Shown here piece by piece: positions 8,193 to 17,769 of a stretch of DNA of 64,000 nucleotides. Within the stretch, counting starts at the first letter, position 1. Every line of letters begins with the position of its first letter. A model generated the notes under the pieces. That model was not told the DNA's origin. It made no database searches and saw only the letters and a list, made by a program, of their open reading frames with translations. Source of the stretch: Parendozoicomonas callyspongiae (lineage in GTDB: Bacteria > Pseudomonadota > Gammaproteobacteria > Pseudomonadales > Endozoicomonadaceae). The translations under genes and the position numbers were made by a program. The stretch is taken from assembly GCF_023502345.1 (NCBI RefSeq), contig NZ_JAMFLX010000008.1, positions 62,001-126,000 on the forward strand, read 5' to 3'.

Positions 8193-9536
8193 ATGGCTGA
8201 CCAGCAGCGGATGTCGACCAACCTGGGTTTCATTCTGGCTGTAGCAGGTGCTGCAGTTGGGCTGGGAAATATCTGGCGATTTCCGTATATGGCTGGCGAG
8301 CATGGTGGCAGCTTGTTTCTACTCTTTTACCTGCTGTTTGTCTTCTTGATGGGGGTTCCTGCCATGGTTGCCGAGATCGTGGTTGGTAAGGCAGGGCGGG
8401 CAACGCCAGCCAGCAGTCTGCGTAAACTGGCGACAGCTGCTGATGCCAACAAGAACTGGTCGAAAGTCGCCTGGATTGGCATGCTGGCCGCCGCAATGGT
8501 GTTGTCGTTTTACAGCGTTGTTTCGGGCTGGGGTGGTTATTACCTGTTAAAAAGTACCCAGGGTGATCTAGCAGGAATGAACAGCCAGCAGCTGGGGCAG
8601 TTCTTTCAGGAATTTCTTGAAAATCCCTTGTTACTGATAGTGTTTAACACGCTGTTCCTGGGTATTACCATGTTTATCAATGGGCGGCCTGTTGCCCGTG
8701 GTCTTGAGCGCCTCAATTATCTTATGATGCCGCTGCTTTACGTGCTGCTTATCCTGCTTGTTTTCTATGCATCAGGTTTGTCTGGTTTTGATCAGGCTTT
8801 GAATTATCTGTTTGCTCCCAACTGGGATCATATCAACCTGCGAGTTCTGGTGGAGGCAATGGGACATGCTTTCTTCACGCTTGCTGTCGGTGCCTGCTGT
8901 CTGATGGCATATGGGGCCTATATGCCGGAAGAGCAGAGTATCTGGCGAGCTGTCAGTGTCGTTGTTTTCCTTGATCTGCTGGTCTCGGTGCTCACAGGTA
9001 TCGCAATCTTTTCTGTGGTTTTCAGTGATGGCCTTGATCCGTCGAGCGGCCCCGGCTTGATGTTTATTACCCTGCCGCGGGCACTGAACAGTATGTCCCT
9101 TGGTGAGTGGGTGCTGCCGCTGTTCTTTGTGTTGTTTATGATCGCGACTTGGACATCATCCATTAACCTGGCTGAACCACTGGTGGCAACTGCCAGCCGG
9201 CGTTACCAGATAGGGCGTAATGCCGCTTCATGGCTGGTTGGTATCTGTATCTGGATTCTGGGGCTGGTACCGTTACTGTCATTTAATCTCTGGAAAGAGT
9301 TCTCGATATCCGGTCGCTCTCTCTTCGATCTCTGGACCGGTACCGCAACCAATATCCTTCTGCCGACGACCAGCCTGCTGGTTCTGTTTTTTGTTGGTTG
9401 GGTGATGCCGAAGGATTTGCTGTTTGCCAAGCTTGGCATGGCCAATCACAGAACACAGCTGGTGGTACTGACTCTCTGTCGCTATGTCGCTCCGGGAATG
9501 GTATTAGCTGTATTTCTGTTTGGCCTGATGTCCTGA
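8193..9536 (+). CDS. Neurotransmitter:sodium symporter (NSS/SNF) family transporter
   Basis: A LeuT-fold secondary transporter that takes up an amino acid or related amine with Na+. The 447 residues contain about eleven hydrophobic helices. TM1 carries the unwound Na+/substrate-binding signature GAAVGLGNIWRFPYM (residues 18-32), followed by HGG. TM6 shows the FFTLAVGACC-type region, and the TM7/8 area contains SSINLAEPL, where the family binds Na+. The substrate cannot be told from sequence; bacterial homologues carry Trp, Leu, Tyr or other amino acids. It starts at ATG 8193, 136 bases after sthA. Its 3' end overlaps the converging MATE gene by 33 bases, so no terminator separates the two. 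Confidence 0.93.
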   Translation: MADQQRMSTNLGFILAVAGAAVGLGNIWRFPYMAGEHGGSLFLLFYLLFVFLMGVPAMVAEIVVGKAGRATPASSLRKLATAADANKNWSKVAWIGMLAAAMVLSFYSVVSGWGGYYLLKSTQGDLAGMNSQQLGQFFQEFLENPLLLIVFNTLFLGITMFINGRPVARGLERLNYLMMPLLYVLLILLVFYASGLSGFDQALNYLFAPNWDHINLRVLVEAMGHAFFTLAVGACCLMAYGAYMPEEQSIWRAVSVVVFLDLLVSVLTGIAIFSVVFSDGLDPSSGPGLMFITLPRALNSMSLGEWVLPLFFVLFMIATWTSSINLAEPLVATASRRYQIGRNAASWLVGICIWILGLVPLLSFNLWKEFSISGRSLFDLWTGTATNILLPTTSLLVLFFVGWVMPKDLLFAKLGMANHRTQLVVLTLCRYVAPGMVLAVFLFGLMS

Positions 9537-10901
9537 CAGACCTTTGTGCCAGCCTCTTTTCTGCCAGATATAGCAGTAGGCGACAGAAGAGAGCAGGCGC
9601 TGAAGAATCTGGATACACCATACTGCACTGAGTCCCAGTCCGAAATAGACTCCTGCCAGCCAGGTAAGTGGCAGGGTAATCTGCCAGAGCGTGACAAAGC
9701 GGATGCGCAGCACGGTTTTGTTGCTGCCTGTGCCCAAAAGAGCCTGGGTCAGAACCAGGCTGATACTGTCGATAATCAAGCCGGCTCCTGCCAGTTGCAG
9801 AGGCTGGACACCTTCGGCAATCAGGCGGTTATTATCTGGCAGGAAAAGACCAAGAACGGCCTCCGGCATAAACAGCAACGGCAGACTTAACAGGGTCAGC
9901 AGCACCATGGCGACTGTGACTACATCCCAGCCCCAGCGCCAGGCACGATGAGTGTCTCCCGCACCCAGAGCGTGGTTGATCAAAGTGGTAGCTGCCATTC
10001 CCAACCCCAGCCCGGGAAGAATCAGAAGCAGTGAGACATTGATGATGACGTGGGTTATCGCCATGGCATCGTTGCCCATACGGGCAACCAGGGCGAAGAA
10101 CACGCACATGCCCAGTGCGAACAGAGTCTGTTGGGCTGAGTCCGGCCATGCCTGGCGGTAAAGTTGCAGCATTCTGGACTGGTCAGGGCGACTGTTAGGC
10201 AGTTTATCCCTGCGGGCAATGCGCATAGTGGCAAGGGTATTGATCAATGCTCCGGTGTACATGGCGATCAATGTACCGATAGCCGCTCCTGAAAGAGCCA
10301 GTGGCTGAATAATGTTCCCGACACCAAATATCAGGCCATAGCTGGCGACAGCATTAACGACATGGGTAACGATCAAAATACGCAGGAAATTCCAGGGGGT
10401 GTTATAGCCATTCCAGAAACCACGGAATGTCAGCATCAGCATCGCGGCGGGCAGGCTGAGTACACGGATGCGGAAATAATCCAGGGCAAGCGGGGCGACA
10501 GAACTATCCAGACCAAATGTGCTGATAATCAGCCCTGAACAAAGAAAAAGCACAATCGTTAACGGCAGGCCGATAACAAGAGCCGCCATCACGCCACTGC
10601 TGACAGGTTCCAGAATCTGACTGCGATTGCCACACCCATAAAAACGTGCAACTCGTGATTGCACGGCAACAGACAAACCATTAATCAGGGCGAAGCTGAC
10701 AAACAGGGCATAGTTGGCAGCACCGATAGCTGCCAGAGACTCTTCACCCAGACGACCGACCATAGCGGTATCAATCAGGTTAATAAGACTCTGTGAAAGC
10801 ATTCCCCCGGTAATGGGGAGCCCCAGAAGCAGGATGGTACGCAGGCGATTTATCGGTAAACCCTGGGGCAAAACAACCTCAAGCCAGCAGGAAACAGCCA
10901 T
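9504..10901 (-). CDS. MATE family multidrug/toxin extrusion pump
   Basis: An inner-membrane Na+ or H+ antiporter exporting cationic drugs or metabolites. The 465 residues hold twelve predicted helices in two MatE repeats. The first opens with LLLGLPITGGMLSQSLINLIDTAMVGRLG, the classic MATE N-terminal block, and the second repeat begins near QAWPDSAQQTLFALGMCVFFALVARMG (about residue 240). The ATG at 10901 lacks a good SD; an internal start near residue 18 (before RLRTILLL) is possible. It lies 142 bases downstream of metH on the same strand and may be read partly from it. The last 33 bases overlap the 3' end of the converging symporter gene. NorM versus DinF subfamily is not decided. Confidence 0.93.
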   Translation of the reverse strand: MAVSCWLEVVLPQGLPINRLRTILLLGLPITGGMLSQSLINLIDTAMVGRLGEESLAAIGAANYALFVSFALINGLSVAVQSRVARFYGCGNRSQILEPVSSGVMAALVIGLPLTIVLFLCSGLIISTFGLDSSVAPLALDYFRIRVLSLPAAMLMLTFRGFWNGYNTPWNFLRILIVTHVVNAVASYGLIFGVGNIIQPLALSGAAIGTLIAMYTGALINTLATMRIARRDKLPNSRPDQSRMLQLYRQAWPDSAQQTLFALGMCVFFALVARMGNDAMAITHVIINVSLLLILPGLGLGMAATTLINHALGAGDTHRAWRWGWDVVTVAMVLLTLLSLPLLFMPEAVLGLFLPDNNRLIAEGVQPLQLAGAGLIIDSISLVLTQALLGTGSNKTVLRIRFVTLWQITLPLTWLAGVYFGLGLSAVWCIQILQRLLSSVAYCYIWQKRGWHKGLSGHQAKQKYS

Positions 10902-11043
10902 GAGTTTAATGAAAAGTCATGAGCAGAAGAAACATGATTTGCCAACTTCCCGATGAGAAATCATATTCACGGCAAAGGCAGGCATTCTAACACCTCCGGG
11001 CTATGAATACCTGCCGTTGTTTACCTTATTGCTATAAGCGACC

Positions 11044-14000
11044 TCAGGCCTGCTCAGGTTCGTAATCGAGATTTGGCATCAGCCAGCGCTCGGCTTCCTG
11101 CAGGGAAATTCCCTTACGACCGGCATAGCTTTTTACCTGATCCTGCTGGATTTTCCCAACCGGAAAGTATCTGGATTCCGGGTGAGAGAAGTACCAGCCG
11201 CTGACCGAAGCCGTTGGCCACATGGCAAAATGCTCAGTCAGCGACACGCCAATCTGGTTTTCAGCATCCAGCAGGCGGAACAGTGTCTCTTTCTCGGTGT
11301 GATCCGGGCAGGCCGGGTAACCGGGAGCAGGGCGGATGCCCTGGTATTTCTCCTTGATCAGCTCATCATTGGAGAGCTTCTCTTCGGAGGCGTAGCCCCA
11401 GAACTCTGTCCGCACTTTCCAGTGCATATATTCCGCCAGAGCTTCTGCCAGCCGGTCAGCCAGAGCCTTCACCATTATGCTCTGGTAATCGTCATGGGCA
11501 TCCTCATAGCTCTTGGCCAGTTCATGGGCACCAATACCTGCCGTGACGACAAAACCGCCAATATAATCGTCGAGACCCGTGTCTTTGGGAGCAACAAAAT
11601 CAGACAGGCACTGGTTAGCCTTGCCGTTGACCATCTTGGTCTGTTGCCTCAGGTGATGAACAAGCACCTGTTCTTCGCCATCCTGCAGCTCAATATCATC
11701 ACGGTTTACCTGACTGGCTGGCCAGAAACCGATGACTGCTTTAGCAAGAACCTCATTCTTCTGCTCGAAACGATCCAGCATCTCCTGGGCGTCGTTAAAC
11801 AGTTTTTGCGCTTCTGTCCCGACAACCTGGTCATCAAGAATCTTTGGATACTTGCCGTGCAGGTCCCAGGAAATAAAGAATGGTGTCCAGTCTATAAACT
11901 CCCGCAGCTGTTTAATGCTGATCTCATCGAAGGTGCGGGCGCCGACAAAGTTCGGTTTGGGAGGTTGATAGCCTTTCCAGTTAAGCGGTGTAACTTTTTG
12001 ATCTAAATCAGAAAAAGCGACTCGCTCGGCGTTGGGGCGACGTTTGCTGTGGCGCTCGCGCACCTTGGAATATTCTTCCTTAACCTTCTGAACAAATGGT
12101 TCTTTAAGCTCATTACTGATCAGACTGGTGGATACACTGACACTGCGTGATGCATCCGTCACATACACTACCTGATCATTCTGGTACTGCTGCTCGATTT
12201 TAACAGCGGTATGAGCCTTGGAGGTTGTGGCACCACCAATCATCAGTGGAATATTGAAATCCTGGCGCTGCATCTCACGGGCAACATGAACCATCTCGTC
12301 CAGTGAAGGAGTAATCAGGCCGGAGAGGCCAATAATATCGACATTCTCTTCCCTGGCTGTCTGCAGGATTTTTTCGGCTGGCACCATAACACCGAGATCA
12401 ATCACCTCGTAGTTGTTGCACTGCAGAACCACACCAACAATGTTTTTGCCGATATCGTGGACATCACCTTTGACTGTTGCCAGCAGAATCTTACCTTTAG
12501 CCTTGCTGCCTTCATCCTTTTCATCTTCGATAAAGGGAACCAGATGGGCAACAGCCTGTTTCATCACCCGCGCGCTTTTGACCACTTGCGGCAAAAACAT
12601 TTTGCCGGCACCAAACAGGTCACCAACAACGTTCATGCCATCCATCAGCGAACCTTCAATCACCTCGATGGGTCGTTTGGCCTGCTGGCGGGCTTCTTCA
12701 GTGTCCTCAATAATATGAGAGGTAATGCCCTTAACAAGGGCGTGCTCTATGCGTTTGTTAACCGGCTGTTCACGCCAGGCCTGGTCTTCCTTCTGTTCCT
12801 GGGCAGAACCATCACCCCGGTACTTGTCAGCAATGGCCAGAAGGTTATCTGTACCGTGATCTGTGCGGTTAAGAATGACATCTTCAACTGCGCCTCTCAG
12901 CTCTTTCGGAATTTCTTCATAAATAGCCAGCTGACCGGCATTGACGATACCCATGGACAGTCCGGCCTTGATGGCGTGATAAAGGAAAACAGCATGAATC
13001 GCTTCCCGCACAGGGTTGTTGCCCCGGAATGAGAAGGAGACATTGCTGACTCCGCCGGAAGTCATGGCATGGGGAAGGTTGTTATGAATCCAGTCACAGG
13101 CTTCGATAAAGTCCACAGCATAATTATTGTGTTCTTCAATACCGGTGGCGACGGCAAAGATATTGGGGTCGAAGATAATATCCTGTGGTGGGAAACCGAT
13201 CTCGTTGACCAGAATATTGTACGAACGCTGGCAGATTTCGATCTTGCGCTTGATAGTATCCGCCTGGCCGGTTTCATCAAAGGCCATCACCACAACAGCG
13301 GCACCATAACGGCGACAGAGCAGGGCATGATCACGGAACTGCTGTTCGCCTTCCTTCAGGCTGATGGAGTTGACAATGCCCTTGCCCTGCAGACACTTCA
13401 AACCGGCTTCAATGACATTCCATTTGGATGAATCGAGCATCACCGGCACACGGGCAATATCCGGCTCGGATGCAATCAGGTTGATAAAGGTGACAATGGC
13501 CTGCTCGGCATCAAGCATGCCCTCATCCATATTGATATCAATAACCTGCGCACCGTTTTCAACCTGAACTCTGGCAACATCAACGGCCGTTTCGTAATCA
13601 CCTTCTTTAATCAAGCGTTTGAAGCGGGCTGAACCGGTGACATTACAGCGCTCACCCACGTTAACGAACAGGGAGTCGGAGTCAATGGTAAAGGGTTCCA
13701 GACCGCTTAGGCGGCAGGCAACTTCCGGTGTGGCTGGCTGGCGAGGAGTCAGGCCGGAAACTTTTTCGGCAATGGCACGGATATGGTCAGGTGTGGTGCC
13801 GCAGCAGCCACCAATAATATTAACCAGCCCGGAACTGGCAAACTCACCGACAATATCAGCCATCTGCTCGGGCGTTTCATCGTACTCCCCAAATTCATTG
13901 GGCAGACCGGCATTGGGATGGGCACTGACACAGGTATTGGCAACCCGCGCCATCTCTTCAACATACGGACGCAGCTGGTCGGCACCCAGGGCACAGTTGA

Positions 14001-14739
14001 GGCCGACACTCAGAGGGCGGGCATGGTTAAGAGTGTTCCAGAACGCTTCTGTTGTCTGACCAGACAGTGTTCGTCCCGAGGCATCGGTAATGGTGCCTGA
14101 GATCATAATAGGGAGTTCTTGCCCCAGCTCATCAAAGACAGCCTGCACGGCATAAACAGCAGCTTTGGCATTCAGGGTATCGAAAATAGTTTCGATCAGG
14201 ATTAAATCGACACCGCCTTCAATCAGGGCTTTGGTGGCTTCACAGTAATTCTCAACCAGCTTATCAAAGGTGATATTGCGGTAGCCCGGATCATTGACAT
14301 CAGGGGAGATGGAAGCTGTTCGGCTGGTGGGGCCGATAACACCAGCTACAAAGCGGGGCTGGCCGGAAGCCTTTTCAATTTCCTGAGCTGCCTTAACCGC
14401 CAGTCGGGCTGCTTCCCGGTTGATCTCCGGAACCAGGTCTTCCATTCCATAATCGGCCATGGACACCCGGGTAGCATTAAAGGTATTAGTCTCGACAATA
14501 TCGGCACCGGCTTCGAAATAGGCCTTGTGAATGCCGGTAATAATCTCTGGCTGGGTCAGCGCAAGAAGGTCGTTATTTCCCTTCAGGTCTGATGGCCAGT
14601 CGGCAAAGCGGATACCCCGATAGTCAGATTCTTCCAGTTTATGGGACTGGATCATAGTGCCCATGGCACCGTCAAGAATCAGAATACGTTGTTGTAGGGC
14701 GTCTTTTAGTTGTTGTAGGCGGTGTTCGGCGACGTTCAT
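11044..14739 (-). CDS. metH: Cobalamin-dependent methionine synthase
   Basis: MetH makes methionine from homocysteine, taking the methyl group from 5-methyltetrahydrofolate through a bound cobalamin. The 1231 residues match the E. coli enzyme (about 1227) over all modules. The homocysteine domain carries the zinc Cys residues in VGLNCALG and [11 protein letters not shown] (about 250 and 310). The pterin-binding domain is at about 350-620 ([12 protein letters not shown]). The helical cap and B12 domain carry [12 protein letters not shown], whose His is the lower cobalt ligand (about 760). The C-terminal AdoMet reactivation domain contains [12 protein letters not shown]. The start ATG has an AGGA ten bases upstream. 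Together with btuF further on, it shows the cell uses B12. No cobalamin or SAM riboswitch was recognised in the leader. Confidence 0.98.
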   Translation of the reverse strand: MNVAEHRLQQLKDALQQRILILDGAMGTMIQSHKLEESDYRGIRFADWPSDLKGNNDLLALTQPEIITGIHKAYFEAGADIVETNTFNATRVSMADYGMEDLVPEINREAARLAVKAAQEIEKASGQPRFVAGVIGPTSRTASISPDVNDPGYRNITFDKLVENYCEATKALIEGGVDLILIETIFDTLNAKAAVYAVQAVFDELGQELPIMISGTITDASGRTLSGQTTEAFWNTLNHARPLSVGLNCALGADQLRPYVEEMARVANTCVSAHPNAGLPNEFGEYDETPEQMADIVGEFASSGLVNIIGGCCGTTPDHIRAIAEKVSGLTPRQPATPEVACRLSGLEPFTIDSDSLFVNVGERCNVTGSARFKRLIKEGDYETAVDVARVQVENGAQVIDINMDEGMLDAEQAIVTFINLIASEPDIARVPVMLDSSKWNVIEAGLKCLQGKGIVNSISLKEGEQQFRDHALLCRRYGAAVVVMAFDETGQADTIKRKIEICQRSYNILVNEIGFPPQDIIFDPNIFAVATGIEEHNNYAVDFIEACDWIHNNLPHAMTSGGVSNVSFSFRGNNPVREAIHAVFLYHAIKAGLSMGIVNAGQLAIYEEIPKELRGAVEDVILNRTDHGTDNLLAIADKYRGDGSAQEQKEDQAWREQPVNKRIEHALVKGITSHIIEDTEEARQQAKRPIEVIEGSLMDGMNVVGDLFGAGKMFLPQVVKSARVMKQAVAHLVPFIEDEKDEGSKAKGKILLATVKGDVHDIGKNIVGVVLQCNNYEVIDLGVMVPAEKILQTAREENVDIIGLSGLITPSLDEMVHVAREMQRQDFNIPLMIGGATTSKAHTAVKIEQQYQNDQVVYVTDASRSVSVSTSLISNELKEPFVQKVKEEYSKVRERHSKRRPNAERVAFSDLDQKVTPLNWKGYQPPKPNFVGARTFDEISIKQLREFIDWTPFFISWDLHGKYPKILDDQVVGTEAQKLFNDAQEMLDRFEQKNEVLAKAVIGFWPASQVNRDDIELQDGEEQVLVHHLRQQTKMVNGKANQCLSDFVAPKDTGLDDYIGGFVVTAGIGAHELAKSYEDAHDDYQSIMVKALADRLAEALAEYMHWKVRTEFWGYASEEKLSNDELIKEKYQGIRPAPGYPACPDHTEKETLFRLLDAENQIGVSLTEHFAMWPTASVSGWYFSHPESRYFPVGKIQQDQVKSYAGRKGISLQEAERWLMPNLDYEPEQA

Positions 14740-14785
14740 GTAAAACGTATCCTGCTATAGATCTTTAAATTATTTATAAGTTGTT

Positions 14786-14808
14786 GCAGCCGCTGGGTAT
14801 TCGGCTGC
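14786..14808 (-). promoter_or_regulatory. Hairpin in the metH leader
   Basis: A perfect 7-bp G/C-rich stem (14786-14792 with 14802-14808) with a 9-base loop lies 47 bases upstream of the metH start, between it and the preceding same-strand small gene. There is no U tract on the minus strand, so it may be a weak terminator or a leader structure. Confidence 0.4.
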
Positions 14809-14891
14809 TTTCGCTTTCTCACGGGGAGCTTTGACAGGCAGTGTATCAGATTGTTTTGCCGGATAGGATGGGGAAGGGCGCAGCCTGAAGA

Positions 14892-15317
14892 TTATCTCCA
14901 GGCTGGCTTATCCTTTGTGACCGGAGCAAGAGGACGAAGACCTTTCTGCCACTGGCGCATTTTTTCCGCATGGGTTTCCTGGGGCGGTTTATATGAAACT
15001 TTCTTCCTCACTATGGGTTCTTGCACATGGCTTTTTACTTTCTCCAGCTTCTTTCCTTTGATCGGTGCCGTTGTGCGTAGCTCATTGATAAAGGCAACAC
15101 GCCTTTCCCCATCAACCGAACAGTTTTTGTAAGCATGTGGGTGATAACCCTTCTCCACCCGTTTGTTCATATAGGCTTTAGGGATCTCCGTTACCACGGA
15201 GCGGGTACTGAAGTTTTTGGAACTTGAACTTGTAGAGCTTTTACGTGAGTTCCCGCCAACAGCTCCTGCTGATGGAGAGGGTGATCTGTAAGGCCTTTGA
15301 GGTGAAGCTTTGTTCAT
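14892..15317 (-). CDS. Small basic Ser-rich protein of unknown function
   Basis: A 141-residue protein with no recognised family. The first 40 residues are low-complexity, rich in Ser, Arg, Pro and Gly (RSPSPSAGAVGG, SSTSSSSKNFSTRS) and probably disordered. The remainder is very basic with a few aromatic residues and no membrane segment or signal peptide. An excellent SD (GGGAGA, six bases before the ATG) argues that it is translated. It lies upstream of metH on the same strand, 152 bases away with a hairpin between. The composition would suit nucleic-acid binding or an exported effector-like peptide, but neither is supported by a motif. Confidence 0.65.
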   Translation of the reverse strand: MNKASPQRPYRSPSPSAGAVGGNSRKSSTSSSSKNFSTRSVVTEIPKAYMNKRVEKGYHPHAYKNCSVDGERRVAFINELRTTAPIKGKKLEKVKSHVQEPIVRKKVSYKPPQETHAEKMRQWQKGLRPLAPVTKDKPAWR

Positions 15318-15418
15318 ATCTGTCTCCCAAAATCGTGTGCTTTGGGATAAGCGTATGAAAGAGTTCCTGAAAAATCTGTAGAACTTGTGGAGGGGGGTGC
15401 TTTAGTCAAACAGGATAT

Positions 15419-15438
15419 TGGGGGAATGGTTTCCCCCA
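15419..15438 (-). terminator. Hairpin after the Bcr/CflA gene
   Basis: An 8-bp stem with a 4-base loop (15419-15426 with 15431-15438) starts 14 bases past the pump's stop codon on the minus strand. The following sequence is only moderately U-rich, so termination is likely but not certain. Confidence 0.55.
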
Positions 15439-15451
15439 TTAGAGATAACAA

Positions 15452-16663
15452 TCAAGCTGCTTCGGGGGCTGGTTCCGCATCCGAGTGTTGGAATCTGGAT
15501 AAGGCCAGAGCAAGCAGAATCATGGTCAGGGAGATACCCGCCAGTGGCAATGTGTTATCAAGTACCATCTTACCAGCGATAAAACTGACTCCACTGGCAA
15601 TAATCATTTCCAGGAAGAAGATAAGACCGGAACCGGTTCCTGCATGCTGATCCAGATGAGACAGGGCTTTTGCCTGGCAGGAAGGCAGGAACAGTCCCAA
15701 GCCCGCCTCATAAACCACCAGTCCAAGAGCTAGACCCGGCCAGAGCTGACCATCAGTCAGAAGGGCACTTCCAAATGCGATCGCGGCACCTGCAAGCATA
15801 ATGGTCCAGGACAGGTTGGTAGCTTTCTTGCGACCAAGCTTATCGGTAATACGACCTGCATTCATACTGCTAAGGATGTAAGCACCCATAACAAAAGCAA
15901 AGACAGCTCCGTAGGCCTTGGGAGACAGTTCGAATGCTCCAATCAGTACGAAAGGTGCGCCGACAACAAAGACAAAAGCACCGGCAAAAGCCAGGGAAGC
16001 GGTCAAGGCTGGAACCATATAGCGACGGTCACGGAACAGGACCGAGAAACCATTAAGGGTGTCGGCAAAACTGGCGTCCGGGTTGCCCTTGTTCTCATCA
16101 GGAAGCAGTCGAACCACAACGATAGTCAGAACACCGATCGCCAGCATAAAAATAAAGCTGGCTTGCCAGCCCCAAAGTTCCTGCAGGAAACCGCCCAGTA
16201 CGGGAGCAACCATCGGAGCCACTACCAGAGAAGCGCCAATCATGCCGAGAATACGGACATCATTCTTTCCTTTATAAAGGTCACGGGCGATAGCACGGGA
16301 CAGGGCAGTACCAAAGCAACCGGCAATAGCCTGAATCAGGCGTGCAGCAATCATCACTTCAATGCTGCGGGTGAACAGGATTGCCAGTGTTGCTATAAGA
16401 TATATGGCGTAACCGCCAACAAGAGTACGACAGTTGCCGAACCGTTCAGAGACAGGGCCGACAACCAGCATGGAAATTGCGAAGCCAAGCATGAAAATAC
16501 TGACAGTCCATTGCGCCATATAGGGCGTTGTATCAAAAGCTTCTGTCAGTGCTGGCAGTGAAGGGGTAAACAGGTCAATTGAGAGTGGGCCGATAATGGC
16601 GCAGAGCACCAGAACCAGAAAAATCAGATGTGACTGTTTAACCGGATCAAGACGATACAACAT
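15452..16663 (-). CDS. Bcr/CflA family drug-resistance MFS transporter
   Basis: A proton-driven export pump of the DHA1 major facilitator family. The 403 residues form twelve helices. Motif D1-like sequence in TM1 (GPLSIDLFTPSLPAL) is diagnostic of the Bcr/CflA group. The TM2-3 loop has the MFS motif A variant GPVSERFGNCRT, and TM5 shows the antiporter motif C (GASLVVAPMVAPVLGGFLQ). The second loop repeat GRITDKLGRKKAT is intact. Homologues export bicyclomycin, chloramphenicol or small metabolites. A GGAG lies three bases before the ATG. A 30-base inverted repeat lies 38 bases upstream of the start and may regulate expression. It is divergent from nfuA. Confidence 0.93.
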   Translation of the reverse strand: MLYRLDPVKQSHLIFLVLVLCAIIGPLSIDLFTPSLPALTEAFDTTPYMAQWTVSIFMLGFAISMLVVGPVSERFGNCRTLVGGYAIYLIATLAILFTRSIEVMIAARLIQAIAGCFGTALSRAIARDLYKGKNDVRILGMIGASLVVAPMVAPVLGGFLQELWGWQASFIFMLAIGVLTIVVVRLLPDENKGNPDASFADTLNGFSVLFRDRRYMVPALTASLAFAGAFVFVVGAPFVLIGAFELSPKAYGAVFAFVMGAYILSSMNAGRITDKLGRKKATNLSWTIMLAGAAIAFGSALLTDGQLWPGLALGLVVYEAGLGLFLPSCQAKALSHLDQHAGTGSGLIFFLEMIIASGVSFIAGKMVLDNTLPLAGISLTMILLALALSRFQHSDAEPAPEAA

Positions 16664-16700
16664 GGACTCCAGTATTGGCTGATGTTCTTACTGCGAAAGT

Positions 16701-16730
16701 ACCCTGCATTGTTAATACATTGTGCAGGGT
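16701..16730 (-). promoter_or_regulatory. Inverted repeat in the leader of the Bcr/CflA pump
   Basis: ACCCTGCA (16701-16708) and TGCAGGGT (16723-16730) form a perfect 8-bp stem around a 14-base A/T-rich loop, 38 bases upstream of the pump's ATG within the 313-base divergent region shared with nfuA. It may be a repressor operator or a leader hairpin. Apart from this and the nfuA promoter candidate, no gene is seen between 16664 and 16976. Confidence 0.45.
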
Positions 16731-16926
16731 CTGTATCTTTCAGTTAGAGAGTTCAAAGGCCAGCGGAGGATAGCGACAGCGAAAAAGGGTGACAATTGTG
16801 AGTGATACGTTGAAGCAGGTGATCAGACGCAATCATTAAAACCTACACAGAAGTTAGCTGGGCTAAACGTCTGTAAAATCAGGAAAAGCTATCATTGGGA
16901 ATAATAACCGACTGTAATAGTGGGGC

Positions 16927-16955
16927 TTTTACTCGGCTGTGATTCAGCGTAGAAT
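16927..16955 (+). promoter_or_regulatory. Candidate sigma70 promoter of nfuA
   Basis: TTTTAC (16927-16932) and TAGAAT (16950-16955) are separated by 17 bases and lie about 20-30 bases before the nfuA start. The -35 box is weak. No IscR or OxyR site was identified. Confidence 0.4.
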
Positions 16956-16976
16956 CCCCTCCAAACCAACACAGGA

Positions 16977-17585
16977 ATGTCACACTTGAGTACAGCGGAA
17001 CTTTCCATCGAATTCACCGAAGGGGCCCAGCAATACCTGGCGGAACTGCTGGAAAAACAAAATGTTGAAGGGATTGGTGTACGTATGTTCGTATCCAGCC
17101 CGGGAACACCGCACGCTGAAACCTGCCTGGCCTACTGTAAGCCGGGGGAGGAGAAGGGCAATGATGTATCCATGAAGCTTGATGCCTTTACCGCCTTTAT
17201 TGAAGAGGACAGTGTTCCTTACCTGGAAGAGGCCAAGGTTGACTATGCAGCTGACCGGATGGGAGGGCAGCTCACCATCAAGGCACCTAATGCCAAGATG
17301 CCTAAAGTGTCAGATGACAGCCCCATTGATCAGAAGATTAACTATTTCCTCCAGACAGAAATTAACCCAAGCCTGGCTTCCCATGGCGGCATGGTTCGTC
17401 TGGTGGAGATGGACGAAGAGGGCTATGCCATCCTGCAGTTCGGTGGGGGCTGCCAGGGATGTGCCAGTGTCGATCTGACGCTTAAAGACGGCGTGGAACG
17501 CACACTGATGGAGCGCATCCCCGAACTAAAAGGAGTGAAGGATATGACTGATCACTCCAATACTGAGAATGCTTACTACAAGTAA
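16977..17585 (+). CDS. nfuA: Fe-S biogenesis carrier protein NfuA
   Basis: NfuA accepts 4Fe-4S clusters from the Isc/Suf machinery and delivers them to client enzymes, mainly under oxidative stress or iron limitation. The 202 residues comprise an N-terminal degenerate A-type domain ([19 protein letters not shown]) and a C-terminal Nfu domain. The Nfu domain holds the cluster-binding CxxC in [18 protein letters not shown] (about residues 158-175). The ATG at 16977 overlaps the only SD-like AGGA (16973-16976), while a TTG at 16986 sits nine bases after it and gives a length closer to E. coli NfuA. The TTG is a serious alternative start. Window clients that need 4Fe-4S clusters include SdaA, the sulfite reductase and ETF-QO. 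Confidence 0.96.
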   Translation: MSHLSTAELSIEFTEGAQQYLAELLEKQNVEGIGVRMFVSSPGTPHAETCLAYCKPGEEKGNDVSMKLDAFTAFIEEDSVPYLEEAKVDYAADRMGGQLTIKAPNAKMPKVSDDSPIDQKINYFLQTEINPSLASHGGMVRLVEMDEEGYAILQFGGGCQGCASVDLTLKDGVERTLMERIPELKGVKDMTDHSNTENAYYK

Positions 17586-17607
17586 ACGCCAGTAATTATT
17601 GATATTT

Positions 17608-17636
17608 AACCGGATGTTCTCCATCCGGTTTTTTTA
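17608..17636 (+). terminator. Rho-independent terminator after nfuA
   Basis: A perfect 9-bp stem (17608-17616 with 17622-17630), a 5-base loop and a seven-T run, 22 bases after the stop. Confidence 0.92.
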
Positions 17637-17769
17637 TGCCTGAATATCTTCCATAAATATATTATACAATCATATTTTTATTCCCCGATTTATAACCTTC
17701 AAAAATCGAAATGCTGCGACAAAATGAAAACAGGTAAAACACAAATTTGATTTCTTGAGAATGACAGGA

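Noticed and set aside
14740-14891. Cobalamin or SAM riboswitch upstream of metH
   Set aside because: Apart from one simple hairpin, neither a B12 box nor SAM riboswitch core elements could be found in the short leader.
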